Of a stretch of 64,000 nucleotides of DNA, positions 7,839-16,993 are shown in pieces. Location: NCBI GenBank assembly GCA_964450405.1, contig CAYVCQ010000015.1, positions 49,732 to 113,731 on the forward strand, read 5' to 3'. Position numbers and translations under genes: made by a program. The notes below the pieces were generated by a model. The model made no database searches. It was given only the letters and a program-made list of their open reading frames with translations, and was not told where the DNA came from. Origin of the DNA: WRGT01 sp964450405 (GTDB lineage: Bacteria > Spirochaetota > UBA4802 > UBA5550). The stretch's first letter is position 1; the number at the start of each line of letters is the position of its first letter.

Positions 7839-9005
7839 ATGATAACAAACGATAAAAAATTAAAAATTCTAATAATAAATTACGAGTTCCCTCCGCTCGG
7901 CGGCGGAGGAGGTGTTGCAACTTATGATCTTGCCGTAGAATGGGAAAAACATGCCCAGGTGGATGTTTTAACTTCAAATTTCCATGGATTGAGTTCATAT
8001 GAAAATGTAAAAGGAATCAATGTTCACAGATCAAGGATTTTCTTCAGGAAATCCCGTGATGCAGCAACGTTTATATCAATGCTTTCATTTTTAATCACCG
8101 GTTTTAGTATTGGATTAAATCTCTGCAGAAAAAACAGATATGATGTAATCAATACTCACTTTGCTGTCCCCTCGGGACCGCTTGGATATATTCTGGGTAA
8201 GATGTTCAGGATCCCCAATGTACTTTCGCTTCATGGCGGAGATATTTACGATCCGAGTAAAAAGATGTCCCCTCATAAAAGTATAATTTTCAGCCGTGTT
8301 GTAAAATTCATACTTAACAAAGCTGACAGAATAGTTGCACAGTCCAGTAACACAAGAGATAACACAATTACATATTATAAACCTGATAAAGAGGTGGAAA
8401 TAATTCCTCTTGCATTTCATCCTCCAGTAATAGTAAAAAGCAGCAGAGACAAACTGGGGCTTGATAAAGATTCTTTTTATTTTATAACAATCGGGCGATT
8501 GATTAAAAGAAAATCAATAGATACAATGATCAGGGCTATGTCCGGTGTGAATAATAAAAAGATTAAACTTCTGATTGTCGGAGACGGACCGGAAATGGAT
8601 TATCTCCGGGATCTGACTCTAGGTCTTAATCTTGATGAAAGAATAAAATTTCCGGGATATATTGCGGATGATGAAAAATACAGCTATCTTGTAAATTCAG
8701 ATGCATTTATATTAACCTCTCTCCACGAAGGATTCGGTATTGTGTTCATGGAGGCAATGTTTATCGGGCTTCCGATAGTCTGTACCAATCATGGCGGGCA
8801 GGTTGATTTTCTGAAACAGAATCAGAATGCTCTTTTTATAAATGTGGGAGATGTTGAGTCCTGTTCAAAAAGCATGATGAAAATTTATAAAGACAGTGAA
8901 TTGTATAAATTGATGTCAAAGAATAATAAGAAAAAGGTGAAAGACTTCTATGCTGAAAATGTTGCGGCAAAGTATCTTAAAATTTTTTATGAGATTAAGA
9001 AATAA
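7839..9005 (+). CDS. Glycosyltransferase family 4 (GT-B fold)
   Basis: Retaining sugar transferase, 388 residues, for an envelope or extracellular glycan; donor and acceptor are unknown. The N-terminal glycine-rich loop FPPLGGGGGVATYD (17-30) is typical of the acceptor-side Rossmann domain. The donor-side EX7E motif is complete (E297 and E305 in HEGFGIVFMEAM), followed by GLPIVCTNHGG. There is no membrane segment, so it probably acts at the inner face of the cytoplasmic membrane. Three bases separate its stop from the regulator gene downstream, suggesting co-transcription. No other glycan genes are adjacent. Confidence 0.88.
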   Translation: MITNDKKLKILIINYEFPPLGGGGGVATYDLAVEWEKHAQVDVLTSNFHGLSSYENVKGINVHRSRIFFRKSRDAATFISMLSFLITGFSIGLNLCRKNRYDVINTHFAVPSGPLGYILGKMFRIPNVLSLHGGDIYDPSKKMSPHKSIIFSRVVKFILNKADRIVAQSSNTRDNTITYYKPDKEVEIIPLAFHPPVIVKSSRDKLGLDKDSFYFITIGRLIKRKSIDTMIRAMSGVNNKKIKLLIVGDGPEMDYLRDLTLGLNLDERIKFPGYIADDEKYSYLVNSDAFILTSLHEGFGIVFMEAMFIGLPIVCTNHGGQVDFLKQNQNALFINVGDVESCSKSMMKIYKDSELYKLMSKNNKKKVKDFYAENVAAKYLKIFYEIKK

Positions 9006-9008
9006 ATT

Positions 9009-9659
9009 ATGAAAATAAATGTCGGCCTGATAACAAGAAATAGTGAAATTGTAGAAGATCTGAAAACCAATATTCCAGAAATTGAGTTATCAATTTTCAA
9101 AAATATAGAGTCTCTCTCTAAAGAGTCCTGCTCATTATTTATTATAGACTACGAGGAGATGGGATCATCAGATTCAACTCAGTTTTATCTTTCGCGCTTA
9201 AGAAAAAAAATACTGGATATTCCTGTTCTACTTGTACTCAGGGTCAATGCATTGCCGGAACTGGATGCCACATGGTTTTTTAACGATTTCATTCTCTTTC
9301 CGTTCAGAAAGGGAGAGGTGAATGCCAGATTAAGCCGCATACTTACAGGTGTTCCCGAAGATAACGAAGAAATCTCAATCGGCAATCTCATAATAAATAC
9401 AAAAGAGTATGCTGTTTATCTGAATCAGGAAAAGCTTGATCTCACATACAAGGAGTTTGAACTTCTGAGATTATTTCTTGAAAACAGGGGAGTGGTATTT
9501 TCAAGAAAGGATGTTCTCGGCAGAATCTGGGGGATGGAGTATATCGGAGGCACAAGAACCGTTGATGTCCATATCAGAAGGCTGAGGAGCAAAATCGGGG
9601 ATGACTTCAACTCAATTATTGAAACAGTAAGGAATGTGGGATATAAGTGTAAAGAGTAG
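9009..9659 (+). CDS. Atypical OmpR-family response regulator
   Basis: A 216-residue DNA-binding regulator with a degenerate receiver (about 1-115) and an intact winged-helix OmpR/PhoB output domain (about 122-216; GGTRTVDVHIRRLRSKIG is the recognition region). The receiver keeps a possible phosphoacceptor D47 but lacks the acidic pair (TRN at 9-11 instead of DD). The conserved Lys before the Pro is Phe (F97-P98), and the Thr/Ser switch is not obvious. This suggests phosphorylation-independent or otherwise unusual control. No histidine kinase gene is nearby. It is probably co-transcribed with the preceding glycosyltransferase. Confidence 0.85.
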   Translation: MKINVGLITRNSEIVEDLKTNIPEIELSIFKNIESLSKESCSLFIIDYEEMGSSDSTQFYLSRLRKKILDIPVLLVLRVNALPELDATWFFNDFILFPFRKGEVNARLSRILTGVPEDNEEISIGNLIINTKEYAVYLNQEKLDLTYKEFELLRLFLENRGVVFSRKDVLGRIWGMEYIGGTRTVDVHIRRLRSKIGDDFNSIIETVRNVGYKCKE

Positions 9660-9679
9660 ATTTATGTTTATTTCAATGC

Positions 9680-9819
9680 TGTCATTCCTGTTTCGCATCT
9701 ACAGTTTCTGCGAATGCCGGAATCTCGTACAATGAATTTTTGTGAATAATATTTTTTTTTAAATAAAATGTTTAGCATGAGATTCCGGCATTCCGCTATC
9801 GCTCCAGCAGGAATGACAA
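9680..9819. repeat. MITE-like repeat, TGTCATTCC family, copy B
   Basis: It begins TGTCATTCCTGTTTCGC and ends GGAATGACA. The left arm ends in GCGAATGCCGGAATCTCGTA and is answered by TGAGATTCCGGCATTCCGC. It fills much of the 313-base gap between the regulator and the Yej operon. A minus-strand frame across it has no protein resemblance. The rest of the gap holds the promoter at 9896. Confidence 0.75.
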
Positions 9820-9895
9820 TCAATTTGTAGTATGATTTATCCCAGATAATAAATATTTTAGCATGTGTATGGTAAGAATATAAAAATATTTGTAT

Positions 9896-9922
9896 TTGAC
9901 AAAGATTAAACATCCCTATTAT
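9896..9922 (+). promoter_or_regulatory. Candidate promoter for the Yej-type operon
   Basis: TTGACA (9896-9901) is followed at 15 bases by TATTAT (9917-9922). The short spacer is suboptimal, but both hexamers are good and the position, about 50 bases before the first permease gene, is right. Confidence 0.45.
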
Positions 9923-9972
9923 GTCGTATCATAAACTTAAAAATAGTAAATTAAAATGGTAAATAAAAGATA

Positions 9973-10986
9973 ATGTCTACATATATAATCAGAAGACTGC
10001 TCTTAATAATTCCTACTTTTTTAGGGATAACATTGATGGTCTTTGCCATAACCAGATTTGTTCCCGGCGGACCTATTGAAAAAATGGTGGCAGAAGCCCA
10101 GCAGTCGACCATCGGGAAAGGATACAATAGAATGAATGCCTCTCCTCTTTCGGCCTCACAGCTTGAGGAGCTGAAGAAATATTACGGTTTTGATAAACCT
10201 GTCATAGTGAGCTATTTCAACTGGCTGAAAAATGTCGTTGTTTTTGATCTGGGTAAATCCACAAGATATTACGAGCCGGTCTGGACGATAATTAAAAGCA
10301 AACTTCCCGTGTCGCTTTTCTATGGCTTAATGGCAATGATAATTACATATTCGGTCTGTATTCCTCTTGGTATATTAAAAGCTGTCAAACATAGAACTGC
10401 TGTGGATAATACAACCTCCGTGCTGATATTTATAGGTTATGCAATTCCAAATTATGTTGTTGCAATAATTCTACTGATGGTCTTTTCATCATGGCTGGAT
10501 GTATTTCCTCTTGGCGGATTTACAGGGGATAATTTTCATGAATTGTCAGCAATCGGAAAAGTTTTTGATGTTCTATATCATTCAGTTCTTCCGCTGATTG
10601 CTTATATGGCAGGGAGTTTCGCCGTCATGACTTTTATGATGAAAAATTCCCTTCTTGATCATATGGCATCTGATTATATCCGTACTGCAATTGCCAAAGG
10701 TCAGAGTTACCGCGGTGCAATTTTACACCATGCGTTCCGTAACAGTCTTATACCGATGGCTACACATTTTGGTAATAATATTTCTTTGATTCTTACAGGC
10801 TCTTATCTGATCGAAAAAATTTTTAATATAGATGGAATGGGTCTGCTGGGGCTTGAGTCAATAACAGAGAGAGATTATCCCGTTGTAATGGGTATTCTTG
10901 TTATATCATCTTTACTTTTTATGATAGGGAATATTCTTTCCGATATCTGTGTTGCACTTGTTGATCCCAGAGTTAAATTCGAATAG
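9973..10986 (+). CDS. yejB: YejB-type oligopeptide ABC transporter permease
   Basis: Inner-membrane permease of a peptide importer, 337 residues. The N-terminus IIRRLLLIIPTFLGITLMVF with RFVPGGPIE, the internal LGKSTRYYEPV, and the C-terminal ES-I--RDYPVVMGIL and DPRVKFE match YejB more closely than OppB/DppB. In enterobacteria YejABEF imports short peptides, including antimicrobial peptide conjugates such as microcin C; substrate here is inferred. The order is yejB-yejE-yejA-ATPase-ATPase, with the binding protein in the middle rather than first. Confidence 0.87.
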   Translation: MSTYIIRRLLLIIPTFLGITLMVFAITRFVPGGPIEKMVAEAQQSTIGKGYNRMNASPLSASQLEELKKYYGFDKPVIVSYFNWLKNVVVFDLGKSTRYYEPVWTIIKSKLPVSLFYGLMAMIITYSVCIPLGILKAVKHRTAVDNTTSVLIFIGYAIPNYVVAIILLMVFSSWLDVFPLGGFTGDNFHELSAIGKVFDVLYHSVLPLIAYMAGSFAVMTFMMKNSLLDHMASDYIRTAIAKGQSYRGAILHHAFRNSLIPMATHFGNNISLILTGSYLIEKIFNIDGMGLLGLESITERDYPVVMGILVISSLLFMIGNILSDICVALVDPRVKFE

Positions 10987-10992
10987 GGTGTT

Positions 10993-12042
10993 ATGATCAG
11001 ATTTAATCCGCTTACAATTGAAAAGTTTAAAAGATTCAAACGGATCAGGAGAGGATATTATTCTTTCCTGCTGCTTGTGATATTAATTATTCTCTCCCTT
11101 GCGTCTGAACTCCTTGTGAACAGCAGGGCACTGGTGGTAAAATACAACGGCAGTTATTATTTCCCGACCTACGGTTCTATTATCCCGGGAACAAAATTGG
11201 GATTAGATTATGAATATGAAACAAATTATAGAGAGTTGAAAAATAAATTTAAAAGCAGCTCCAGTGACAATTTTGTTATACTCCCATTAATACCATTTAA
11301 TCCTCTGGAAACGGAATTGAAAGAGGGTGAATATCCGCCGACTGCTCCATCATTTACAAGTATGCATTATCTCGGAACGGATAAGACAGGACGAGATGTG
11401 GCTTCGCGGCTTATCTACGGCTTTAGAATTGCAATTTTATTTTCGTTAATACTCCTGTTTTTTAATTATCTCATTGGTATCTCCATAGGATGTATGATGG
11501 GGTACATCGGCGGAAAGTTTGATCTTTTTTTTCAGAGGATAATTGAAATCTGGAATAATATTCCTTATCTCTATGCAATAATAATTATATCATCGCTGCT
11601 GATACCGAACTTTTTTTCACTTCTTGGAATTATGATTTTTTTCGGATGGATAGGGATTACATGGTATATGAGAACTGCAACATATAAAGAACGTGAAAGA
11701 GAATATGTGCTGGCAGCCAGAGCTCTCGGTGCAGGTACTTCAAGAATTATTATCAGACATATTTTACCTAATACAGTTTCAGTGATAATCACTTTTATCC
11801 CATTCTCTGTCGCAGGTGGTATTACATCTCTAACTGCTCTTGATTATCTCGGTTTCGGTATGCCTGCTCCAACTCCAAGTTGGGGTCAGCTCCTTGCTGA
11901 GGCATCCGAATATAATATAACCGCTCCATGGATCGGTATATCTGTAATAAGTGCCTTAATTATTGTTCTCACTATGGTAACTTTTATTGGAGAAGCTATA
12001 CGTGAAACTTTTGATCCTAAACTCTATTCAACATACGAATAA
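10993..12042 (+). CDS. yejE: YejE-type oligopeptide ABC transporter permease
   Basis: Second permease, 349 residues. The YejE hallmark N-terminus FKRIRRGYYSFLLL is present, with a long periplasmic loop before the LGTDKTGRDVASRLIYGFR motif. The inner-membrane coupling loop (about residues 240-260) contains EYVLAARALGAG. LDYLGFGMPAPTPSWGQLL lies near 290-308. It starts six bases after yejB and works as a heterodimer with it. The long insert between the first membrane helix and the GTD motif is normal for YejE and separates it from DppC. Confidence 0.87.
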   Translation: MIRFNPLTIEKFKRFKRIRRGYYSFLLLVILIILSLASELLVNSRALVVKYNGSYYFPTYGSIIPGTKLGLDYEYETNYRELKNKFKSSSSDNFVILPLIPFNPLETELKEGEYPPTAPSFTSMHYLGTDKTGRDVASRLIYGFRIAILFSLILLFFNYLIGISIGCMMGYIGGKFDLFFQRIIEIWNNIPYLYAIIIISSLLIPNFFSLLGIMIFFGWIGITWYMRTATYKEREREYVLAARALGAGTSRIIIRHILPNTVSVIITFIPFSVAGGITSLTALDYLGFGMPAPTPSWGQLLAEASEYNITAPWIGISVISALIIVLTMVTFIGEAIRETFDPKLYSTYE

Positions 12043-12058
12043 AACGGAGGCTCAACAA

Positions 12059-13918
12059 ATGCATCTGTCAAAACTAAAATATAATTTAATAATTACACTG
12101 ATCTCTGCTGCTCTGCTTATCTCCTGCGGGAAAGGGGGCGATTCCAGCAGTTCGGGGACATCAGACGAAAATCTGAACATCGACTACTCTGTGCATCAGC
12201 TTGAAGAGGATCTTACCTGGCTCACTAACGATAATGAACCTCTCATTGCTTCACCTAATGCAAAGAAAGGGGGGACATTTAATCAGTTTATAATATCATT
12301 CCCTCTTACATTTAGAACGGTAGGTCCTGATTCGAACAATTCTACCAGATCATTTTTTACAGATAATCAGATGTCTCTCATAAATTATCATGAAGATACT
12401 GATAAAATTCTTCCTTCGCTGGCAACTCACTGGGCATATGGAAAAGACGGGAAAACAATGTATTTCAAGATAAACCCGGATGCAAAATGGTCCGATGGAG
12501 TTCCGGTTACCGCCGATGATTTTATTTATACCATTGAATTTATGAGATCAAAATATATTCAGGCTCCATGGTACAATGATTACTATACCAAAGATGTTGT
12601 AAAAGTAACAAAGTATGGAGATCATCTTATCTCAGTTACCGCATCAAAAAAGATTCCTGATTTATGGCTCACTGTAGGAATTAATCCTACTCCAAAACAT
12701 TTTTATGGAAAACTCAATAGCGATTTTATCAGTGACTATAACTGGAAAACAGAACCCAATACCGGGCCATATATTCTTAAAGATTATTCAAATGGTAAAT
12801 ATCTTCTTTTTGAAAGAAAGAAAGACTGGTGGGCAAAAGATTTACGATATAACAAAAACCGTTTCAATGTCGATTATTTCAAATTAACAGTAATAAGAGA
12901 TGTAGAGGTTGCCTATGAATATTTTAAAAAAGGTAAGCTTGATTTTTACAATGCCACTAGAGCTGCCATATGGTATGAAAAAGGGAACGGTGAAATATTC
13001 GATAACGGGTATGTCAATAAAATATGGTTCTACAACCAGGCTAGAAGATCTCCATACGGATTATATTTAAATCTTGATAAAGATATATTTAAAGATAAAA
13101 ATCTGCGCTATGCTCTTGCGCATTCAATCAATTTTGATAAAATCAACAAGCAGATTCTGCGGAATGAGGCATCCCGTCTGCAGACATTTTTTGCAGGTTA
13201 TGGAGAATATACAAACCCAAATGTTAAAGCCAGAGAGTTTAATATTGCAAAGGTTGAAACATTGATGAAGTCATCCGGCTGGAAAAGAGGTGATGACGGT
13301 ATATGGATTAAAGATGGCAGAAGGTTTTCAGTAACACTAACTTACGGGCAGGCTCTGCTTACTCCACGCGTTGTAGTTATGAAGGAAGAAGCGAAAAAGG
13401 CGGGGATAGAACTTAATCTCGAACTTCTTGATTCAGGCACACATTATAAGAAAGTTATGGAGAAAAAGCATGATATTGCTTATATGGGATGGGGAACAGG
13501 CTTCAGGCCTCAACCATGGGAGCATTTTCATTCTGAAAATGCACACAAACCTCAAACTAACAATGTTAACAATCTTGATGATCCCGAAATGGATAAGCTG
13601 ATTAATCAGTACAGAGAATCAATAGACAAAAAAGAACTTATTATGCTTTCATTTAAGATTCAGGAAAAGATTAGTGAATCAGGCGGATGGATACCTCTGG
13701 ATATGCTTCCATTTATGAGAGCATTTTACTGGAGATGGATTCAGGTTCCGGAAGTTCCGGGATATAAAACATCAACGGAAATATTTGATGACCCGTCATC
13801 CGGCGGCTATTTCTGGATTGATGAGAATATTAAAAACGAAACGCTGGAGGCCATGAAATCGAACAAAACATTTCCGCCGGTAACAAAGATTATAACTAAA
13901 TACAAGCAGGGGAATTAG
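12059..13918 (+). CDS. yejA: YejA-like substrate-binding lipoprotein (family 5)
   Basis: Extracytoplasmic peptide-binding protein of the importer, 619 residues. The start at ATG 12059 is set by ACGGAGG eight bases upstream; a longer in-frame ATG at 11987 lies inside yejE. A lipoprotein signal ends at C23 (LLISC), so the mature protein is membrane-anchored, unlike soluble enterobacterial YejA. Family-5 features include KKGGTFNQF, WSDGVPVTADDFIYTIEF and the C-terminal WIPLDMLPFMRAFYWRW. The mid-operon position is unusual for a binding protein. Confidence 0.85.
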   Translation: MHLSKLKYNLIITLISAALLISCGKGGDSSSSGTSDENLNIDYSVHQLEEDLTWLTNDNEPLIASPNAKKGGTFNQFIISFPLTFRTVGPDSNNSTRSFFTDNQMSLINYHEDTDKILPSLATHWAYGKDGKTMYFKINPDAKWSDGVPVTADDFIYTIEFMRSKYIQAPWYNDYYTKDVVKVTKYGDHLISVTASKKIPDLWLTVGINPTPKHFYGKLNSDFISDYNWKTEPNTGPYILKDYSNGKYLLFERKKDWWAKDLRYNKNRFNVDYFKLTVIRDVEVAYEYFKKGKLDFYNATRAAIWYEKGNGEIFDNGYVNKIWFYNQARRSPYGLYLNLDKDIFKDKNLRYALAHSINFDKINKQILRNEASRLQTFFAGYGEYTNPNVKAREFNIAKVETLMKSSGWKRGDDGIWIKDGRRFSVTLTYGQALLTPRVVVMKEEAKKAGIELNLELLDSGTHYKKVMEKKHDIAYMGWGTGFRPQPWEHFHSENAHKPQTNNVNNLDDPEMDKLINQYRESIDKKELIMLSFKIQEKISESGGWIPLDMLPFMRAFYWRWIQVPEVPGYKTSTEIFDDPSSGGYFWIDENIKNETLEAMKSNKTFPPVTKIITKYKQGN

Positions 13919-13924
13919 TGTTTA

Positions 13925-14911
13925 ATGAATTCCGGAGCCGATATAATTTTAAGTGTTAAAGATTTTTCAGCCGGTTTCCTGAAGGATGGGGAAGTGTATT
14001 CCGCCGTAGATGGAGTCAGTTTTGATTTGAGAAAAGGTGAGACCCTTGGAATTGTAGGTGAGTCGGGATGCGGTAAGAGCGTAACTGCTTTATCTATCAT
14101 GAGGCTTCTACCTGTACCTTCGGGAAAATATATCGGCGGTGAAATACTATTCAGAGATAAAAATCTTCTGTCTCTTAAGCCGGAGGATATGCGTGTAATC
14201 AGAGGAAATTCCATAGCAATGATTTTTCAGGAGCCTATGACCGCACTCAATCCTGTACAGAAAATCGGAAAACAGATCAGCGAAGTATTTGAACTTCACA
14301 GAAAAGATATAAAAAAAAGTGAAATGATTAGTGAAACCTTATCTCTTCTTGAAAAAGTCGGAATTTCAGATCCGCAGCAGAGGATGAACGAATACCCTCA
14401 TCAGCTTTCAGGCGGGATGAGGCAACGGGTAATGATAGCAATTGCTCTTGCGTGTAAACCCGATATTTTAATAGCCGATGAACCTACAACAGCACTGGAC
14501 GTCACAATCCAGGCCCAGATACTCGAACTCATAAAAGAACTTCAGCGTGAAAATGGAATGGCTGTAATTTTTATTACTCATGATCTGGGAGTTATTGCAG
14601 AGCTTTGCGATAACGTTGTTGTGATGTATGCGGGGAGAGTTTCCGAGAAGGCTCCGGTTTCTAAAATCTTTCAAAATCCTAAACATCCATATACCGCCGG
14701 CCTTCTTGAATCGATCCCTAAATTTGAATATATACGTAAATCCAGATTAAAATCTATAGAAGGTATGGTTCCGTCAATTACAGATTATCAGGCTGATTGC
14801 AGATTCAGGAACCGCTGTAAATTTGCCTTTGAGCCATGTTCAATAAAACATCCCGATGAATTTGAAATAGAAAAAGACCATCTGGTAAACTGTTATAAGT
14901 ATGGCGGATAA
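13925..14911 (+). CDS. Oligopeptide ABC transporter ATPase (OppD/DppD type)
   Basis: ATPase subunit, 328 residues. Walker A GESGCGKS is at 45-52, signature LSGGMRQR at 161-168 and Walker B IADEPTTALD at 183-192. The C-terminal oligopeptide/HPY cysteine region (CRFRNRC and the two later Cys) probably binds an Fe-S cluster, as in DppD relatives. In Enterobacteria the two ATPase halves are fused as YejF; here they are two overlapping genes. It follows yejA by six bases. Confidence 0.9.
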   Translation: MNSGADIILSVKDFSAGFLKDGEVYSAVDGVSFDLRKGETLGIVGESGCGKSVTALSIMRLLPVPSGKYIGGEILFRDKNLLSLKPEDMRVIRGNSIAMIFQEPMTALNPVQKIGKQISEVFELHRKDIKKSEMISETLSLLEKVGISDPQQRMNEYPHQLSGGMRQRVMIAIALACKPDILIADEPTTALDVTIQAQILELIKELQRENGMAVIFITHDLGVIAELCDNVVVMYAGRVSEKAPVSKIFQNPKHPYTAGLLESIPKFEYIRKSRLKSIEGMVPSITDYQADCRFRNRCKFAFEPCSIKHPDEFEIEKDHLVNCYKYGG

Positions 14912-15890
14912 AATGGAAACTATACTTAAAGTAGATAATTTAAAAAAATATTTCCCCATAAAGAAAGGGGTCTTTAAAACAACAACTGGTAGAGTTCATG
15001 CAGTTGATGGTGTGAGTATATCTGCCGTAAAAGGTGAGACTCTCGGTATTGTAGGTGAAACAGGCTGCGGGAAAACAACTCTCGGAAGAACTATACTTCA
15101 GCTGTATAAGCCCACTGGTGGAGATGTATTTTTTGAAAACCGGTTGATTTCCGGTATGACACAGCGTGATCTTCTGCCATACAGAAGAAATCTGCAGATG
15201 ATCTTTCAGGATCCCTTTGAATCTTTGAATTCACGCCACACGGTGGGCTACATCCTGGAGGAACCTTTTGTTATACACAAACTGGGGAATAAACAGCAGA
15301 GAATAGCAAGTGTTAAGAAACTGCTTGAGAAAGTCGGTCTGCAGAATAATTCACTGGATAAATTTCCCCATGAATTCTCGGGTGGGCAGAGGCAGAGAAT
15401 AGGAATTGCCCGTTCAATTGCTCTTAATCCGAAATTGATTGTATGCGATGAACCGGTGTCGGCGCTGGATGTTTCAATTCAGTCGCAGATATTAAATCTC
15501 CTTATGGATCTTCAGAACGATCTGGATTTGACATATGTTTTTATATCCCACGATCTCACAGTTGTCCGCCATATCTCCGATCGTGTTGCAGTTATGTATC
15601 TTGGAAGGATTGTTGAAATTGCCGGAGCTGACGAAATTTACTCAGCTCCACGACACCCCTATACAAAGGCGCTTATTTCTGCCATACCGGGGCAGTTGTC
15701 AATGAATTCAGGTGAAAGAATAATATTAAAGGGGAATGTACCCTCACCGGTAAACCCTCCATCCGGTTGTTATTTTCATCCGCGGTGTCCCGTTGCTCAG
15801 GAAATATGCCGTGAAAAATATCCGGAGTTGAAAAATTATAGTTTAAATGATTCAGAACATATGGCATCATGCCATTTTGCGGGAAAATAG
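14901..15890 (+). CDS. Oligopeptide ABC transporter ATPase (OppF/DppF type)
   Basis: Partner ATPase, 329 residues. Walker A GETGCGKT is at 52-59, followed by the Q-loop MIFQDPF, signature FSGGQRQR and CDEPVSALD. The C-terminal part has the cysteine motif CYFHPRCPVAQEIC. The gene overlaps the preceding ATPase by 11 bases, so translation is probably coupled. ATG 14913 is an alternative start only four codons in. Together with YejB, YejE and the lipoprotein it completes one importer. Confidence 0.9.
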   Translation: MADKMETILKVDNLKKYFPIKKGVFKTTTGRVHAVDGVSISAVKGETLGIVGETGCGKTTLGRTILQLYKPTGGDVFFENRLISGMTQRDLLPYRRNLQMIFQDPFESLNSRHTVGYILEEPFVIHKLGNKQQRIASVKKLLEKVGLQNNSLDKFPHEFSGGQRQRIGIARSIALNPKLIVCDEPVSALDVSIQSQILNLLMDLQNDLDLTYVFISHDLTVVRHISDRVAVMYLGRIVEIAGADEIYSAPRHPYTKALISAIPGQLSMNSGERIILKGNVPSPVNPPSGCYFHPRCPVAQEICREKYPELKNYSLNDSEHMASCHFAGK

Positions 15891-15891
15891 T

Positions 15892-16791
15892 ATGAAAAGA
15901 ATAGTTATATTAACATTAATATCTGCTTTTGCAATTTTACTTACTTCGTGTTCTCTTTTTCAAAGCGAAGTTGACAGTGTTGTTGATCTTCTCCCAAGAG
16001 ATTCAGATGTTCCTGGATGGACAAGAATTGATTCTGTGCAATATTATAAAGGGAAAGCTGTAAAAAAATACAATCGTGAATATAGCGGACTGGGAATTGA
16101 AAAATTTGCCGCTGCTGCTTATCAATCAATAGACGATCCGGGAGTTCAGATCAAACTTGAAGTGATAAAGTTCAATTCAGTTCTGGATGCATACGGATTT
16201 TTTTCCACCAGAAGGGGGCCCGGTATTTTCGAAACCGGCGAGATGAATGAATTTTACAGTAATGCCATTTCCGTAATACAGGTGGGGGAATATGCAATTT
16301 ATTCAACAACTGAAAAAAGTGAATTATTGCTGAAAAAGGAGCTTAAAGCCTTTGTAAATACTCCGCTTCTATATATAGGTCAGAACTACATGCATGATAA
16401 GCTGCCTTACAGTTTAACAGTATTAAAGGGAGGGGACGGATATGGTGTTTTGTACAGCCGTAAACCATATCAGGCACAGTTTTTAAAGAATATTAATTTT
16501 ACACAATGGACCTGGAATAAAGATTTAATTGAAGTTTTTTTTACCGAGAATGAATCTTTTTATGATGCATATGAGATATTTAAAAAGATTATTTCCAGCA
16601 ACTACATTATGATTTCTTCAGATAATACATATACAGCATTCAAAAAAGAACAGGATGATAAGTACAGTTTTATATCAGTTACAGATAAGTGGATATTCGG
16701 CTGCTGGTCTGTCAGTGATTTGAATGAAGGAAAAAAAGTACTGAATGAAATACGTTCCAGAATTGAAGATTACAAAAGAAAAGGGAATTGA
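15892..16791 (+). CDS. DUF6599-like lipoprotein
   Basis: A 299-residue exported protein. The signal peptide ends in lipobox LLTSC with C20 as the lipidated residue. The mature part begins with LLPRDSDVPGWTRIDSVQYY, the opening of DUF6599-type proteins, whose function is unknown. ATG 15892 lies one base after the ATPase stop and is preceded by GGGAAAA; an upstream in-frame start inside that gene is not supported. It sits at the end of the peptide-importer operon but need not be a transporter part. Family assignment is by recall of the motif and is moderate. Confidence 0.68.
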   Translation: MKRIVILTLISAFAILLTSCSLFQSEVDSVVDLLPRDSDVPGWTRIDSVQYYKGKAVKKYNREYSGLGIEKFAAAAYQSIDDPGVQIKLEVIKFNSVLDAYGFFSTRRGPGIFETGEMNEFYSNAISVIQVGEYAIYSTTEKSELLLKKELKAFVNTPLLYIGQNYMHDKLPYSLTVLKGGDGYGVLYSRKPYQAQFLKNINFTQWTWNKDLIEVFFTENESFYDAYEIFKKIISSNYIMISSDNTYTAFKKEQDDKYSFISVTDKWIFGCWSVSDLNEGKKVLNEIRSRIEDYKRKGN

Positions 16792-16898
16792 TAACTCCCG
16801 ATTATTCTCTTCGTGAAGAGTGTGTCACCGGGCGATGTCAGGGATACAATTTTATTTCTTTATAGGAGTTTAAAAAACTCATTCTTTCTGGGGTCTAA

Positions 16899-16939
16899 GG
16901 GGCTTTGCTCCTTTACAAGCCCCGCAGGGCTCCTGGTGT
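16899..16939. repeat. GC-rich palindromic cluster
   Basis: GGGGCTT at 16899-16905 pairs with AAGCCCC at 16917-16923, and GCCC-GCA-GGGC follows directly. It lies between the lipoprotein and the phosphatase gene. It could be a terminator remnant or a REP-type repeat; no T-run follows. Confidence 0.35.
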
Positions 16940-16993
16940 TTTAAAACGGATTTATTGGAAACGTGCTTTTATAAATACAGGATTTATGAAGAA

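Noticed and set aside
9668..9913. Minus-strand frame of about 81 codons
   Set aside because: It lies mostly inside the TGTCATTCC-type repeat and has no protein-like pattern or ribosome site.
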